Below the pieces are notes generated by a model. That model saw only the letters and a program-made list of their open reading frames with translations. It was not told the DNA's origin and did not search any database. Below are positions 29,202 to 38,956 of a stretch of DNA of 64,000 nucleotides, one piece after another. This DNA comes from Sphingorhabdus sp. (lineage in GTDB: Bacteria; Pseudomonadota; Alphaproteobacteria; Sphingomonadales; Sphingomonadaceae), in NCBI GenBank assembly GCA_028279555.1, contig JANQNO010000005.1:620001-684000 (forward strand), given 5' to 3'. Both the position numbers and the translations under genes were made by a program. Each line of letters begins with the position of its first letter. The first letter of the stretch is position 1.

Positions 29202-29270
29202 ATTCGCAGCGTGCCTGTCGAAGCATGATTGGCTTGCTTTCTCGTCCTTCGACAAGCCCAGGACGAACGG
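29202..29270. repeat. Small dispersed-type inverted repeat (REP-like)
   Basis: TGTCGAAG (29216-29223) and CTTCGACA (29247-29254) are inverted arms. The second half also holds CGTCCT/AGGACG arms (29243-29248 and 29260-29265). The segment ccttcgacaagcccaggac is of a type found many times in sphingomonad and other proteobacterial genomes. It fills the gap between slt and greB. Confidence 0.65.
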
Positions 29271-29283
29271 CTACAAATAGACC

Positions 29284-29763
29284 ATGCCCGAGCAGAATAA
29301 CCCGATCACGCCTGCTGGCTACGAAGCGCTGAAAGCTGCCTATCGCCAGCTGTTCGAGGTGGAGCGGCCCAAGGTTGTTGAAATCGTCAGCTGGGCCGCA
29401 GGCAACGGTGACCGCAGCGAGAATGGCGATTACATCTATGGCAAGAGGCGGCTGCGCGAAATCGACCGCGATGTCCGTCATCTCTCGCGCAAGATCAAAT
29501 CGGCTCAGATAATCGACCCCGCTTCCCAGCCTGATCAGACGCGGGTCTTTTTTGGCGCGACCGTCGAACTTGCCGATGAAGAAGACGCCCGCCGCATTGT
29601 CACGCTGGTCGGCGACGACGAAGCTGAGCCCGACAAGGGGCGGATCGGCTGGAAATCACCGCTGGCGCGCGCGCTGCGCGGTGCCCAGATCGGTGATCTG
29701 AGGACAGTTCAGCTTCCTGCTGGCCCGCATGAATGGGAAATCATTTCGATAAGTTATGGCTAG
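29284..29763 (+). CDS. greB: Transcription elongation factor GreB
   Basis: GreB enters the RNA polymerase secondary channel and stimulates cleavage of backtracked RNA. The 159-residue protein has an N-terminal coiled coil with the acidic tip (NGDRSENGDYIYGKRRLREI) and a C-terminal FKBP-like domain ending in GPHEWEIISISYG. GreB rather than GreA is favoured by the IYGKRRLREIDRDVRHLSR pattern. The stop is three bases from the convergent ppk2 gene. Confidence 0.93.
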   Translation: MPEQNNPITPAGYEALKAAYRQLFEVERPKVVEIVSWAAGNGDRSENGDYIYGKRRLREIDRDVRHLSRKIKSAQIIDPASQPDQTRVFFGATVELADEEDARRIVTLVGDDEAEPDKGRIGWKSPLARALRGAQIGDLRTVQLPAGPHEWEIISISYG

Positions 29764-29766
29764 CAA

Positions 29767-30549
29767 TCAACCAAAAACAGACCTCGCCAGCTTCTTCACT
29801 GCGGAATCGACCTCGGGGAAATCCGGCGGAACATGCGCTTCCAGCTCGGCGATCACATGCTCGAGCACGGCTATCCGCGTTGCTTTTTGGTTGTTGGCAT
29901 CGAACACCTTCCAGGGTGCCCAGCGCGTATCGGTCTGAACAAACATTTCATTGATCGCCGCCAGATAGTCATCACGCTTTGCGCGGTTGCGGAAATCTTC
30001 TTCGGTGACTTTCCAACGCTTGGCCGGCGTGTCGAGCCGCTCTTTTAAGACACTATCCTGCGTTTCTTGTGTAATATGCAGAAATATCTTGATAACCTTG
30101 GTTCCGATATCGCCCTGCTGAGCCTCAAATTCATTGATCTCGTCATAGCCGCGCCGCCAATCCGCCTCGGAGCAAAATCCTTCGACCCGTTCCACCAGAA
30201 CGCGTCCATAGTGGCTCCGGTCGAGCACAGAGATCTCGCGGCTGCCAGGCAGCTTGCTCCAAAATCGCCAGAGGAAATGCTTGTCTTTTTCTTCCTTTGT
30301 CGGCGCGCCAATCGAATAGACCTCGAAATAGCGCGGATCCCAGCGCGCCGTCATGCGCTTGATCGCACCGCCCTTGCCGGCCGCATCCCAGCCTTCAAAG
30401 ACGATCAGCGTGCGGCATTTGTGGATGATGTGCAGCGATTGCAGCTCCGCCAGCCTTTTCTGCAGGCGTTTCAGGTCCTTGGCATAGTTGCCCGCATATT
30501 CCGCCCCGGTTTCATATTGCGAGAGATCAATCGTCATGGCGGACGTCAT
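29767..30549 (-). CDS. ppk2: Polyphosphate kinase 2 family protein
   Basis: PPK2 enzymes phosphorylate nucleotides with polyphosphate as donor. The 260-residue single-domain protein has Walker A FEGWDAAGKGGAIKRM (about 52-67), Walker B region ISVLDRSHYGRVLVERVEGF and the lid RFWSKLPGSREI. The size fits class I PPK2 (nucleoside diphosphate substrates), but class is an inference. An in-frame ATG at 30537 (MTIDLSQYE) is an equally likely start; neither has a clear ribosome binding site. It lies downstream of aspS on the same strand. Confidence 0.92.
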   Translation of the reverse strand: MTSAMTIDLSQYETGAEYAGNYAKDLKRLQKRLAELQSLHIIHKCRTLIVFEGWDAAGKGGAIKRMTARWDPRYFEVYSIGAPTKEEKDKHFLWRFWSKLPGSREISVLDRSHYGRVLVERVEGFCSEADWRRGYDEINEFEAQQGDIGTKVIKIFLHITQETQDSVLKERLDTPAKRWKVTEEDFRNRAKRDDYLAAINEMFVQTDTRWAPWKVFDANNQKATRIAVLEHVIAELEAHVPPDFPEVDSAVKKLARSVFG

Positions 30550-30622
30550 CGCGCGAAAAAGCCGGCCAGATCAAGCCGGATGTTCGCGGCGTCCCTGAAT
30601 CAGACGCATGACACCGAGCCAA

Positions 30623-32419
30623 TCACCCTTCTTTCGGCGGTTCCACCACGCGGATGTGAAGCTCGCGCAGCTGTTTCGCGGTTGGCTCGCCCGGCGCACC
30701 CATCATCAGGTCTTCGGCCTTCTGGTTCATCGGGAAGACGACCACTTCGCGCAAATTTGCCTCATCGGCGAGCAGCATGACGATCCGGTCTACACCCGGC
30801 GCAGACCCGCCATGCGGCGGCGCACCATATTTGAAGGCATTGATCATGCCCGAGAAATTCTCATCTACGTCGGATTTCGAATAGCCGGCAATCTCGAAAG
30901 CCTTATACATGATTTCAGGCTTGTGGTTCCGGATCGCGCCCGAGCTCAGCTCGACACCGTTGCAGACAATGTCATATTGCCAGGCGAGGATATCGAGCGG
31001 GTCTTTGGTTTCCAGCGCCTCCATCTCGCCCTGCGGCATCGAGAAGGGATTATGGCTGAAATCGACTTTCTTCGCTTCCTCGTCATATTCGAACATCGGA
31101 AAATCGACGATCCAGCAGAATTTGAAGCAGTCTTTCTCGATGAGATCCAGCTGCTCGCCGATGCGGATACGCGCTGCGCCCGCCAGTTTCGCGGCATCGC
31201 CTTCCTTGCCGGCCGCGAAGAACACGCCGTCATTGCCTCCCAGCCCCAGCGCGCCGAGCAGTTTCGCCGTAGGCTCTTCGCCGTGATTCTTGGCAATTGG
31301 CCCGCCGGGCTTGTCATCCTTGATGTTGATATAGCCAAGCCCGGCATAGCCCTCGCCGCGCGCCCAGTCGTTCATGTCATCGAAGAATTTGCGGCTATTC
31401 GCGCCTGCGCCGGGTGCCGGAATAGCGCGCACCACCCCGCCGCCTGCCGTAATCTTGTCGAAAAGGCCGAAACCGGAGCCTTTGAAATGCTCGGTGACAT
31501 CAACAATCTCGATCGGGTTTCTCAGATCGGGCTTGTCGGAGCCATATTTGAGCATCGCTTCCTTGTAGGGAATGCGGGGGAATTTGCCCGCAGGCGTGAC
31601 GGATTTCCCATTTGCGAACTCTTCGAACACACCTGCTAGAACCGGTTCGAGCGCCTGAAACACATCTTCCTGCGTGACAAAGCTCATTTCCAGATCAAGC
31701 TGGTAAAATTCGCCGGGAGAACGGTCGGCGCGCGCGTCTTCGTCACGGAAACAGGGTGCGATCTGGAAATACCTATCGAAACCGCCGACCATCAGCAGCT
31801 GCTTGAACATTTGCGGGGCTTGCGGCAGCGCGTAGAATTTACCAGGATGAATGCGCGACGGCACCAGATAGTCGCGTGCGCCCTCCGGCGAGGAGGCCGT
31901 CAAAATCGGCGTCTGGATTTCCATAAAGCCCTGATCGGTCATGCGCCGCCTGAGCGAAGATATCACCTCGGAGCGCAGGATCATGTTGGCATGCACTTCC
32001 TCGCGCCGCAAATCCAGAAAACGGTAGCGGAGCCGGATATCCTCTGGATAGTCCGCATCGCCGAAGACCGGCATGGGCAGCTCTTCCGCCGCCGACAGCA
32101 CCTCCATCTCGTCGACATAAACCTCTATCTCGCCTGTGGGGAGCTTTGGATTCACCAGCTCTGCATCGCGCGCAATCACGCGCCCTGTGACGCAAATGAC
32201 GCTTTCGCTGCGCAGCGCGTCCAGCGCTTCGAACGCCTTGCTGTCGCTGTCGGCCAGGATCTGCGTAATGCCAAAATGATCGCGCAAATCAATGAAAAGC
32301 ACGCCGCCATGATCGCGCTTTCGGTGGACCCAGCCCGACAGGCGGACGGTATCGCTGACATTCGCCTTGCGGAGGTCGGCGCAATTGTGGGATCGATAGG
32401 CGTGCATCGGCTTACTCAT
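30623..32419 (-). CDS. aspS: Aspartyl-tRNA synthetase
   Basis: The 598-residue class II synthetase has an N-terminal OB-fold anticodon domain ([20 protein letters not shown]), the motif-2 region [10 protein letters not shown], a GAD insertion domain in the middle, and motif 3 near the C-terminus ([14 protein letters not shown]). This length and the GAD insertion are typical of bacterial AspRS. Whether it also mischarges tRNA-Asn depends on gatCAB, not visible here. A second in-frame ATG (MHAYRSHNC) lies four codons downstream and could be the true start. Confidence 0.97.
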   Translation of the reverse strand: MSKPMHAYRSHNCADLRKANVSDTVRLSGWVHRKRDHGGVLFIDLRDHFGITQILADSDSKAFEALDALRSESVICVTGRVIARDAELVNPKLPTGEIEVYVDEMEVLSAAEELPMPVFGDADYPEDIRLRYRFLDLRREEVHANMILRSEVISSLRRRMTDQGFMEIQTPILTASSPEGARDYLVPSRIHPGKFYALPQAPQMFKQLLMVGGFDRYFQIAPCFRDEDARADRSPGEFYQLDLEMSFVTQEDVFQALEPVLAGVFEEFANGKSVTPAGKFPRIPYKEAMLKYGSDKPDLRNPIEIVDVTEHFKGSGFGLFDKITAGGGVVRAIPAPGAGANSRKFFDDMNDWARGEGYAGLGYINIKDDKPGGPIAKNHGEEPTAKLLGALGLGGNDGVFFAAGKEGDAAKLAGAARIRIGEQLDLIEKDCFKFCWIVDFPMFEYDEEAKKVDFSHNPFSMPQGEMEALETKDPLDILAWQYDIVCNGVELSSGAIRNHKPEIMYKAFEIAGYSKSDVDENFSGMINAFKYGAPPHGGSAPGVDRIVMLLADEANLREVVVFPMNQKAEDLMMGAPGEPTAKQLRELHIRVVEPPKEG

Positions 32420-32489
32420 GGTTTGTCGTCGCTATTGGAAAGTGAGGCCGCCTAACACCTTGCGGCATGGCATTTGTCAAGCGATATGC

Positions 32490-34004
32490 TCAAATCAGGC
32501 CGAGTTTCATCAATTCCTCATTGGCAAAAATCTGCCGATCCGATGGATCGGGCATGATACGCTGCTGCGCCTTGCGCCATCTTGTATAATCATCGCCATA
32601 ATCGAGCGCGACGCGCGCTGCATCGAGGTTGTTGGTCTTGCCCCAATGGCGCGTATATTCGAGGCTGGCCTTATCGAGCCGGGCAATCACGTTGGCATAG
32701 CTTCTGTGTGCGCTTTCCAGATTCGGCCCGTCGAAATCGATAACAACATTGTCATCCCATCTCGCCGGAGCGAGCAGCCCTGCGGCTTTCTTGACAAAGC
32801 GCAGCGTGGTTACCGTTCCGCCGCCACCCTCGTTGAAACTTTCCAAGATGCGGCCAAATGCATCGGCGAGCTTGCTGCGCTCCATCGTCACCGATCCGTT
32901 GAACAGATTCGCGATCGGATTATGCTGCTCGGTGGTGTTACCCCAGGTCGCAATGGCAGGAGGGTCATCGACATCGCGGTTGCGTGGATAGGCCTGCTCC
33001 ATGGCCAGCTGCAGCACATCTTCCTTGAGCAAATCGACCGACAGCATAGCCTCTGCCAACAGCGTCAGCGCATCATATCCCGCTCCCGCCGCGCCGGGCT
33101 TCGGTAGTGGAATCGATGCGTCGTAGGGCCGCCTATATAGAAAGCGGAGCAACGCCTTGCGGCCGAAAGGATTGAAGGGATTGAGGATAAGCTGGAGAAA
33201 ATAGGGTTCTTCATCGAGCGCAAACTCGGCAGAAAATTGATGGAAATTGCCATTGGACAGCATCGCGATATGTTCAGGATCGATTCTCGCCGCCTTCTGG
33301 ATATTCTGGACCATGAAGATCGGATCGGTTTCTAGGATCATGGCCGACACAAAGCCAAGCGAGCCGACATTGAGCTGGGCAGCGGCAAAAGCGTCATCAT
33401 CGGCCAGAAGTTCCGAAGCGGTTTCTGCTACAAAGCGATCAGACAGAAGACCACCCGATGGCGTGATCCACCAGACATTCTCGGGGGTGACGATCTGGAC
33501 GGCGCGGATATGGTCCTGCAGCCCGCCATATTGCCATGCACTGCCATGCGTACCTGTGGCGCAGGCACCGGCAATCGTCTGACCATTGCTGGCCCCGCCG
33601 GTGCGCAGCGAACGGCCCAGCTCTTCAGCGCTTTCATAAACCTCGTCGACCGTTGCCCCAGCCTGCACAAGCATCAATGATTCCGCCTCACCCTGACGAT
33701 CGGCGGCGAGATGTTCTGCCGACAGGCTGAAGCAGCGATTGAGCCGCCGCGTCTCAACCAGCCAGCCCTGCTGAACCAGGTTTATCGGCGAAGGCGACCA
33801 TCCCGCCCCCAATGGCCGGACGGTAACGCCCTCCTCTTTCGCTCTTCGCAGCAACGCCTGTATCTCTTCCGCTGCAGCCTTGAGCAATGCGCGGCCGGAA
33901 TTCTCATCGCCATTGGCCAGTTCCATCCGCTGGGCGACATTGCAGGAAAAGGTCTTGTGATAGTTGGTCCAGACCTGCGCGCCATGCTCGATTATTCTCG
34001 CCAT
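32490..34004 (-). CDS. FAD-binding oxidoreductase, VAO/PCMH type
   Basis: The 504-residue flavoprotein has an N-terminal FAD-binding PCMH domain: VRPLGAGWSPSPINLVQQG, LRTGGASNGQTIAGACATGT and HGSAWQYGG carry the motifs that hold the cofactor. The C-terminal half fits sugar-lactone or cholesterol-oxidase-like members of the vanillyl-alcohol oxidase family. The substrate is unknown. ATG 34004 was chosen because the upstream in-frame stretch overlaps the preceding gene; the preceding stop and this start share one base (TAATG), so the pair is translationally coupled. Confidence 0.82.
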   Translation of the reverse strand: MARIIEHGAQVWTNYHKTFSCNVAQRMELANGDENSGRALLKAAAEEIQALLRRAKEEGVTVRPLGAGWSPSPINLVQQGWLVETRRLNRCFSLSAEHLAADRQGEAESLMLVQAGATVDEVYESAEELGRSLRTGGASNGQTIAGACATGTHGSAWQYGGLQDHIRAVQIVTPENVWWITPSGGLLSDRFVAETASELLADDDAFAAAQLNVGSLGFVSAMILETDPIFMVQNIQKAARIDPEHIAMLSNGNFHQFSAEFALDEEPYFLQLILNPFNPFGRKALLRFLYRRPYDASIPLPKPGAAGAGYDALTLLAEAMLSVDLLKEDVLQLAMEQAYPRNRDVDDPPAIATWGNTTEQHNPIANLFNGSVTMERSKLADAFGRILESFNEGGGGTVTTLRFVKKAAGLLAPARWDDNVVIDFDGPNLESAHRSYANVIARLDKASLEYTRHWGKTNNLDAARVALDYGDDYTRWRKAQQRIMPDPSDRQIFANEELMKLGLI

Positions 34005-34336
34005 TATGCTTTCCCCACGCCACTGTCGCCTGCATAGCAGCGATAGTGAATGCTGACCTTGCGGACAAAGCCGAAGGTTACCGCGCAGACCAGCGCCTGC
34101 TTCCACGTCATGAAAAATCGCATGTCATTGACACCCATGTCGCCACAATCCTCGATGAGCGCCGAACGGTCGCTTTCCGCGGCAAACCCCCAGGCTTTCA
34201 TGGTCACGGTAACGGTGCGGCCACCAATCGGCCTGGGGTCGCTGACAGACAAGTAAACATCGCCCGTTGCAGCGGTGATTTGACCGGCAATCATCAGAAT
34301 CAGCACTGCCAGAAAAATTATCCAGTATATATCCAC
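34004..34336 (-). CDS. Small membrane-anchored protein of unknown function
   Basis: With GTG 34336 as start (GGGGAGAGA lies seven bases upstream) the product is 110 residues. It begins with one strong membrane helix (IYWIIFLAVLILMIAGQITA), followed by a polar domain containing four cysteines (two in EDCGDMG and ALVCAV, two near HYRCYAG and upstream). I do not recognise the family. An ATG at 34423 in the same frame would overlap the divergent rnd start and is less likely. Coupling by TAATG to the flavoprotein suggests the two act together. Confidence 0.6.
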   Translation of the reverse strand: MDIYWIIFLAVLILMIAGQITAATGDVYLSVSDPRPIGGRTVTVTMKAWGFAAESDRSALIEDCGDMGVNDMRFFMTWKQALVCAVTFGFVRKVSIHYRCYAGDSGVGKA

Positions 34337-34411
34337 AATAGTCTCTCCCCATCGGCCATTTCGCGGCATGAATTCTTTGCCTGATTCTCCATAGCAGTTA
34401 TAACCGCGAGC

Positions 34412-35605
34412 ATGCATATCCATCCGCTTATCACGGACAGTGACCGGCTATCCGAAATCTGTTCCACTTTCAGCGAGGCGGATTTTGTCGCGGTGGATAC
34501 AGAGTTCATGCGCGAAAATACCTACTATCCTGATTTGTGCCTGGTGCAGATTTCCGATGGCCAGGAGGCGGCGGCAATTGATCCCAAAGCAGACGATATC
34601 GATCTCGCGCCGCTGCTCGACCTGCTGACGGACAATGAAAATGTGCTCAAGGTTTTTCATGCCGGCGGGCAGGATATCGAGATATTCTACAATCTGACTA
34701 GCAAGACGCCATACCCGATGTTCGACACCCAAATTGCCGCCATGGCGCTTGGGCAAGGCGAACAGATCGGTTATTCGAATCTCGTCGATCTCTGGCTCGG
34801 CAAACATCTCGACAAGGGTGCGCGCTTTACCGACTGGTCGCGCCGCCCGCTCGACAAGCGGCAAATCGACTATGCGATCGGCGATGTTACCCACCTTTCC
34901 GAGATTTTCCCCAAAATGCTGGGCAAGCTAAAAGAAACCGGACGCGGCGGATGGCTCAATGACGAGATGGAGCGTATCTCCGATCCGGAAAATTACAGCA
35001 ATGATCCGGAAAAAGCCTGGGAAAGAGTCAAGATCCAATCGCGCAAGCCCGAAGTCCTGGGGCGGCTGCAGGCCATTGCCGCCTGGCGCGAACGCGAAGC
35101 ACAGCACAAGAACATCCCTCGCGGCCGGATCATGAAAGACGAAACAATGGCCGATATTGCCGCGCATCCGCCCAAGGACCAGGAGGGCCTTCCCAAGAAA
35201 AGAGGTCTTTCATCGGCCTGGAAGAACAACGATATCGGCGCGCGCCTCATGCAGGTGGTCACGCAGGCAGAGCCTCTCAAGGGACCGCACAATGGCCGTG
35301 GGCGCAGAAATGGCGCGGGGAAAGAAGGCGCGCTCGTCGCCGACCTGCTCAAACTTCTGCTCAAGATACGCTCGCGCGAAATCAATGTGGCACCCCGGCT
35401 CATCGTTAAGGCTGAAGAACTGGAACGGCTTGCCGCCGGCGAGCGTGAAGGACTCAGGCTCCTCACGGGCTGGCGCAACGAACAATTTGGCAACGATGCG
35501 CTCGATCTGGTCGAAGGTCGGCTCGGTTTCACCGTTGTCAATGGCAGGCTGAAAATGATCCGCACGGTAGAAGGAGGTAAAAATGCCGAACTGGTTGAAA
35601 GCTAG
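34412..35605 (+). CDS. rnd: Ribonuclease D
   Basis: RNase D is a 3'-5' exoribonuclease that trims tRNA precursors. The 397-residue protein has the DEDD motifs: Exo I VDTEFMRENTYYPDLCL, Exo II VFHAGGQDIEIFYN and Exo III RQIDYAIGDVTHL, then an HRDC domain (about 215-290) and a second helical C-terminal part. All four acidic residues are visible. The stop overlaps the start of the I78-type lipoprotein gene by 23 bases. Confidence 0.95.
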   Translation: MHIHPLITDSDRLSEICSTFSEADFVAVDTEFMRENTYYPDLCLVQISDGQEAAAIDPKADDIDLAPLLDLLTDNENVLKVFHAGGQDIEIFYNLTSKTPYPMFDTQIAAMALGQGEQIGYSNLVDLWLGKHLDKGARFTDWSRRPLDKRQIDYAIGDVTHLSEIFPKMLGKLKETGRGGWLNDEMERISDPENYSNDPEKAWERVKIQSRKPEVLGRLQAIAAWREREAQHKNIPRGRIMKDETMADIAAHPPKDQEGLPKKRGLSSAWKNNDIGARLMQVVTQAEPLKGPHNGRGRRNGAGKEGALVADLLKLLLKIRSREINVAPRLIVKAEELERLAAGEREGLRLLTGWRNEQFGNDALDLVEGRLGFTVVNGRLKMIRTVEGGKNAELVES

Positions 35606-35918
35606 CTTACCTCTCGCCCTGCTTCTGAGCGGCTGTGCGACATACGCAGACGAAGGCACACGCCCAAATCCGCCAATCCAGGAAGAAACTATTCCCGTCG
35701 GTGAGGCAGGCGGATTCACCTGCAACGCCAGCAGCGTACAGTATGCGCTGGGCCAGATTGCGACGAGCGAACTGGGCGGTAAGCTTGTCAGGCAATCAGG
35801 TGCAAAAATGCTGAGATGGATACCGCCGCGCAGCGCCGTTACTTTGGATCTTCGGCCCGACCGGCTCAATGTAGGCTATGATGATGCGATGAAGATCACC
35901 CGTATCGACTGCGGTTAG
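35583..35918 (+). CDS. I78-family peptidase inhibitor-like lipoprotein
   Basis: The 111-residue protein has a signal peptide with lipobox LLSGC (Cys18), so it should be a membrane-anchored lipoprotein. The C-terminal part has the inhibitor I78 pattern: VRQSGAKMLRWIPPRSAVT followed by LRPDRLNVGYDD and ITRIDCG with its terminal cysteine paired to Cys around 49. I78 members resemble a fungal elastase inhibitor and potato inhibitor I. A good AGGAGG lies seven bases before the ATG, inside rnd. Confidence 0.82.
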   Translation: MPNWLKASLPLALLLSGCATYADEGTRPNPPIQEETIPVGEAGGFTCNASSVQYALGQIATSELGGKLVRQSGAKMLRWIPPRSAVTLDLRPDRLNVGYDDAMKITRIDCG

Positions 35919-36511
35919 GGTGCCTCTCCTGCCAACAGCTTTCGAGCCAGCGACAGGCCTGCAGACCGGTTTTCAGACAGTGCAAGCGCGTTGAGTTCGC
36001 GGGCAAATTTTTCCAGCGCCTCATAATCGCGCGCAATGCGCTTGGTCACATAGGCGAGGAGTTCGGGAGTTACTGCCGCACCCCGGTCATGCAGATGTTT
36101 TTGCAGCAGATGCGTCACCATCTCGTCGTCTGGCGGCGCAATTTCCAAGTGCAGGGCGCTTGACAGACGTGATTTCAGATCGGCGAGTTCCACCCGCCAT
36201 CGGGCAGGCTCCAGCCTGGAAACCAGTAGCAGCGCGCCCGCTTGCTGCTGCGCGCGGTTCCAGCTGTTGAACAATGACTCGTCACCAACGCCGTCGGCAT
36301 CGTCAATGACCTCTCCTGCGCCCGAGCTTGCGAAATACCGCGCCAGCACGCTTTTTCCGGAGCGCGGTGGACCGGTGAGTATGGCCGTGCGCCCGGGCCA
36401 GTTCGTCCGGTCATCCAGCGCTTTGACAATCATATCATTGCAAGAAGTAACGATCAGGCTGGCACTTTCATCGGAGCGAAGCGCGTCGATCGGTAATGCT
36501 ATCTGGCGCAT
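35915..36511 (-). CDS. hdaA: DnaA-related regulator HdaA (P-loop ATPase)
   Basis: The 198-residue protein resembles the AAA+ core of DnaA without its DNA-binding domain. The N-terminal part has Walker A LTGPPRSGKSVLARYFA (about 45-61) and Walker B-like VIDDADGVGDE; the sensor region follows. In Caulobacter HdaA promotes inactivation of DnaA-ATP together with the beta clamp. The start MRQIALPID carries a QxxLPxx-like clamp-binding pattern (QIALPI). It sits directly downstream of the DUF2066 gene, an arrangement common in this group. Confidence 0.88.
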   Translation of the reverse strand: MRQIALPIDALRSDESASLIVTSCNDMIVKALDDRTNWPGRTAILTGPPRSGKSVLARYFASSGAGEVIDDADGVGDESLFNSWNRAQQQAGALLLVSRLEPARWRVELADLKSRLSSALHLEIAPPDDEMVTHLLQKHLHDRGAAVTPELLAYVTKRIARDYEALEKFARELNALALSENRSAGLSLARKLLAGEAP

Positions 36512-36521
36512 GGCTGCCGCC

Positions 36522-37823
36522 TTATCGGCTGATACGTAGCGATGTGCCAGAGCCGCTCACACGCCAGCCTCTGGCCTGCAAAGCCGAACGCAGTGCAGCA
36601 GGATCGCCCTGATAGACGACATTGAAGGCCGACGTACCGCCCAGCCCAAGACTCGCGGTAGAGGCTGAGCGCACGCCCGGAATCGAACGCAGCGCTGCCT
36701 GCCCCTGATCGAAGGCTTCGGCGGTCGGAGTAGCAACTTGAACGGAAATGGTTGCCGCCGCCGCCGGGGGCGGAGGTGGCGGGGCCGGCGTGGTTTCGCC
36801 TCCATCGCCATCGCTGCTATCACTGTCGCTATCGCCGTCGGCGGAGCTGTCACCGCCATTCTGACCATTGCCAGGAAGATCACCCTCCAGCGGCAAATCT
36901 TCTTCATCCAGATCCTCTTCTTCGATGATCTCTTCTTCTAGAATGAGTGTCGCATCGACGCGCAAACGCCCGCTGGACAACGCCGACTGGAACAACGCAT
37001 CCATCTTTTTGACAGCCTCGTCCATCATCGCGGGAATTCCGGCCTCATTATCCGCTCGCAGTGAAAAGCTGCCCAGATAACGATTGTCGCCGCTATAGCG
37101 CGCCGAAAATTCGCCGACGACTGGTCCCCCTGGCCAGAGGCGTTTGACCCGTGCAATCGGAATGATGAGATCGGCAGCACCGAATTCGTCAAGCACCGTG
37201 CGCAGCCAGCGCCGATTGCGCCTTTCCAGTTGCCCTGCATTTATCAGCAGCGATTCACTGCCCGCGCCGCTCGGGCGGACATAGTCGATCCGGCTTTCCG
37301 ATGTGCGGAATTTCGCCCAAGCGCGCTGCCAGGGCGTGCGTTGTTCGAAAACGATGGGCGCGCCGGCAGAATGATAGATAGGGATCAGCAACAGCGGCGC
37401 GGAGCGCCTCGATATGCCTTTGACGCCGAGCAGCTGCCCTGCCCGCGCGCGGTCGAACAATACCCCTAATGTTGCGACATAGCGGCGGGGCCCAACCTGC
37501 TCCTGTTCAACCACAATTGCCGAGACGATGCCGTTTAACGTGCTGTCCGACAGGCCACTGGTCTCGCCGCCGCGTTTGCGTTTCCACAATTCCTTCCAGG
37601 CTAGGCGCTGCGCCTCTTCCCAACCTTTCAGGCGGGCATCATCCGGACTGTCGCCTTCGACATTCACTTCGATACCCGTAACCTCGAAATCGCCGGTGCT
37701 CGCGATCGGCCGGATTCCGCGCGGTGGCCCCTCAATCTGGGCAAGAACATAGCTACCGGAAAGCGCAGCAAGCGGCAGCGCAACCAGCGCAATTCGACCC
37801 CAATTTTTGAACCAGATCTTCAT
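36522..37823 (-). CDS. DUF2066 domain-containing exported protein
   Basis: The 433-residue protein has an N-terminal signal sequence ([19 protein letters not shown]) and a DUF2066-like region (about 40-290) starting [20 protein letters not shown]. An extremely acidic and Gly/Ser-rich linker ([19 protein letters not shown] followed by [12 protein letters not shown]) and a polyproline run come next. The C-terminal 85 residues form a ferredoxin-like, heavy-metal-associated-like fold ([17 protein letters not shown] ... [14 protein letters not shown]) without CxxC. ATG 37823 was chosen for its AAGGA. Function is not established. Confidence 0.8.
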   Translation of the reverse strand: MKIWFKNWGRIALVALPLAALSGSYVLAQIEGPPRGIRPIASTGDFEVTGIEVNVEGDSPDDARLKGWEEAQRLAWKELWKRKRGGETSGLSDSTLNGIVSAIVVEQEQVGPRRYVATLGVLFDRARAGQLLGVKGISRRSAPLLLIPIYHSAGAPIVFEQRTPWQRAWAKFRTSESRIDYVRPSGAGSESLLINAGQLERRNRRWLRTVLDEFGAADLIIPIARVKRLWPGGPVVGEFSARYSGDNRYLGSFSLRADNEAGIPAMMDEAVKKMDALFQSALSSGRLRVDATLILEEEIIEEEDLDEEDLPLEGDLPGNGQNGGDSSADGDSDSDSSDGDGGETTPAPPPPPPAAAATISVQVATPTAEAFDQGQAALRSIPGVRSASTASLGLGGTSAFNVVYQGDPAALRSALQARGWRVSGSGTSLRISR

Positions 37824-37885
37824 TCGCCGTCCTTTTGGCGACATATGCTTTGAAAGCCAAGCCCGAACTCGCTAGCAGCGATGAA

Positions 37886-38956
37886 ATGAGCGCAGGCGAT
37901 TCCTATACCTATGCCAAGGCCGGTGTTTCCATCGAGACCGGGAATGCGCTGGTCAAGATGATCGCGCCGCTGGCGCGGGCGACGCGGCGGCCCGGTGCAG
38001 ATGCGGATCTCGGCGGGTTCGGCGGATTTTTCGATCTGAAGGCTGCCGGTTTCGAAGACCCGCTACTGGTGGCTGCCAATGATGGAGTCGGTACGAAACT
38101 GAAGCTCGCCATCGAATCCGGAAAGCATGACACTGTGGGCATCGATCTTGTTGCCATGTGCGTAAATGACCTGATCGTCCAAGGTGCAGAACCACTGTTT
38201 TTCCTGGATTATTTTGCAACGGCCCAGCTCGACAACGAGCAGGCTGCAGCGGTCGTGGCCGGTATTGCCGAAGGCTGCAAACAGGCCGGCTGCGCGCTGA
38301 TCGGCGGAGAGACGGCTGAAATGCCCGGCATGTATGCGAACGGCGACTATGATCTTGCAGGTTTTTGTGTCGGTGCTGTCGAGCGCAGCGATGTGCTGAC
38401 ATCGGACCGCGTAGGTGATGGAGACGTGCTGCTCGGCCTTGCCTCGGCGGGCATTCATTCCAACGGCTATTCTCTTGTGCGCCGCTTGGCGGCAGACAAG
38501 GGCTGGCAGCTCGATCGACCGGCACCCTTCGAGGAGAATACGGTGCTGATCGATGCGCTCCTCGCGCCCACCAAGATTTATGTGAAAAGCCTGCTACCGC
38601 TCATCCGCGGCGGCAAGATCCACGCCATGGCACATATTACCGGCGGCGGATTGCTGGAGAATATCCCTCGCGTTTTACCAGAGAGCCTGCATGCGCATGT
38701 CGATGCCGCTAGCTGGACGCAACCGCCGCTGATGGCCTTCCTGCAGGCGCAGGGCAATATCGCGCATGAGGAAATGGCGCGCACTTTCAACTGCGGAATC
38801 GGCATGGCTGTCGCGGTCGATGAATCTGACGTGGCCGATGTCACCGCTGCGCTGGAGGCCGCTGGCGAAATAGTCCACCGGATCGGCCATATAGCTGCTG
38901 GAGCGAGGGGCTGCACTGTTTCAGGCAACGGCTGGAGCGTGATGCATGACGGCTAA
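37886..38956 (+). CDS. purM: Phosphoribosylformylglycinamidine cyclo-ligase
   Basis: PurM closes the imidazole ring of purines (FGAM to AIR, ATP-dependent). The 356-residue protein shows [18 protein letters not shown], the PurM-fold core [31 protein letters not shown] and [17 protein letters not shown] 37886 was chosen because family members begin [10 protein letters not shown]; an upstream TTG at 37835 would overlap the divergent gene. purN follows with an 11-base overlap. Confidence 0.97.
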   Translation: MSAGDSYTYAKAGVSIETGNALVKMIAPLARATRRPGADADLGGFGGFFDLKAAGFEDPLLVAANDGVGTKLKLAIESGKHDTVGIDLVAMCVNDLIVQGAEPLFFLDYFATAQLDNEQAAAVVAGIAEGCKQAGCALIGGETAEMPGMYANGDYDLAGFCVGAVERSDVLTSDRVGDGDVLLGLASAGIHSNGYSLVRRLAADKGWQLDRPAPFEENTVLIDALLAPTKIYVKSLLPLIRGGKIHAMAHITGGGLLENIPRVLPESLHAHVDAASWTQPPLMAFLQAQGNIAHEEMARTFNCGIGMAVAVDESDVADVTAALEAAGEIVHRIGHIAAGARGCTVSGNGWSVMHDG

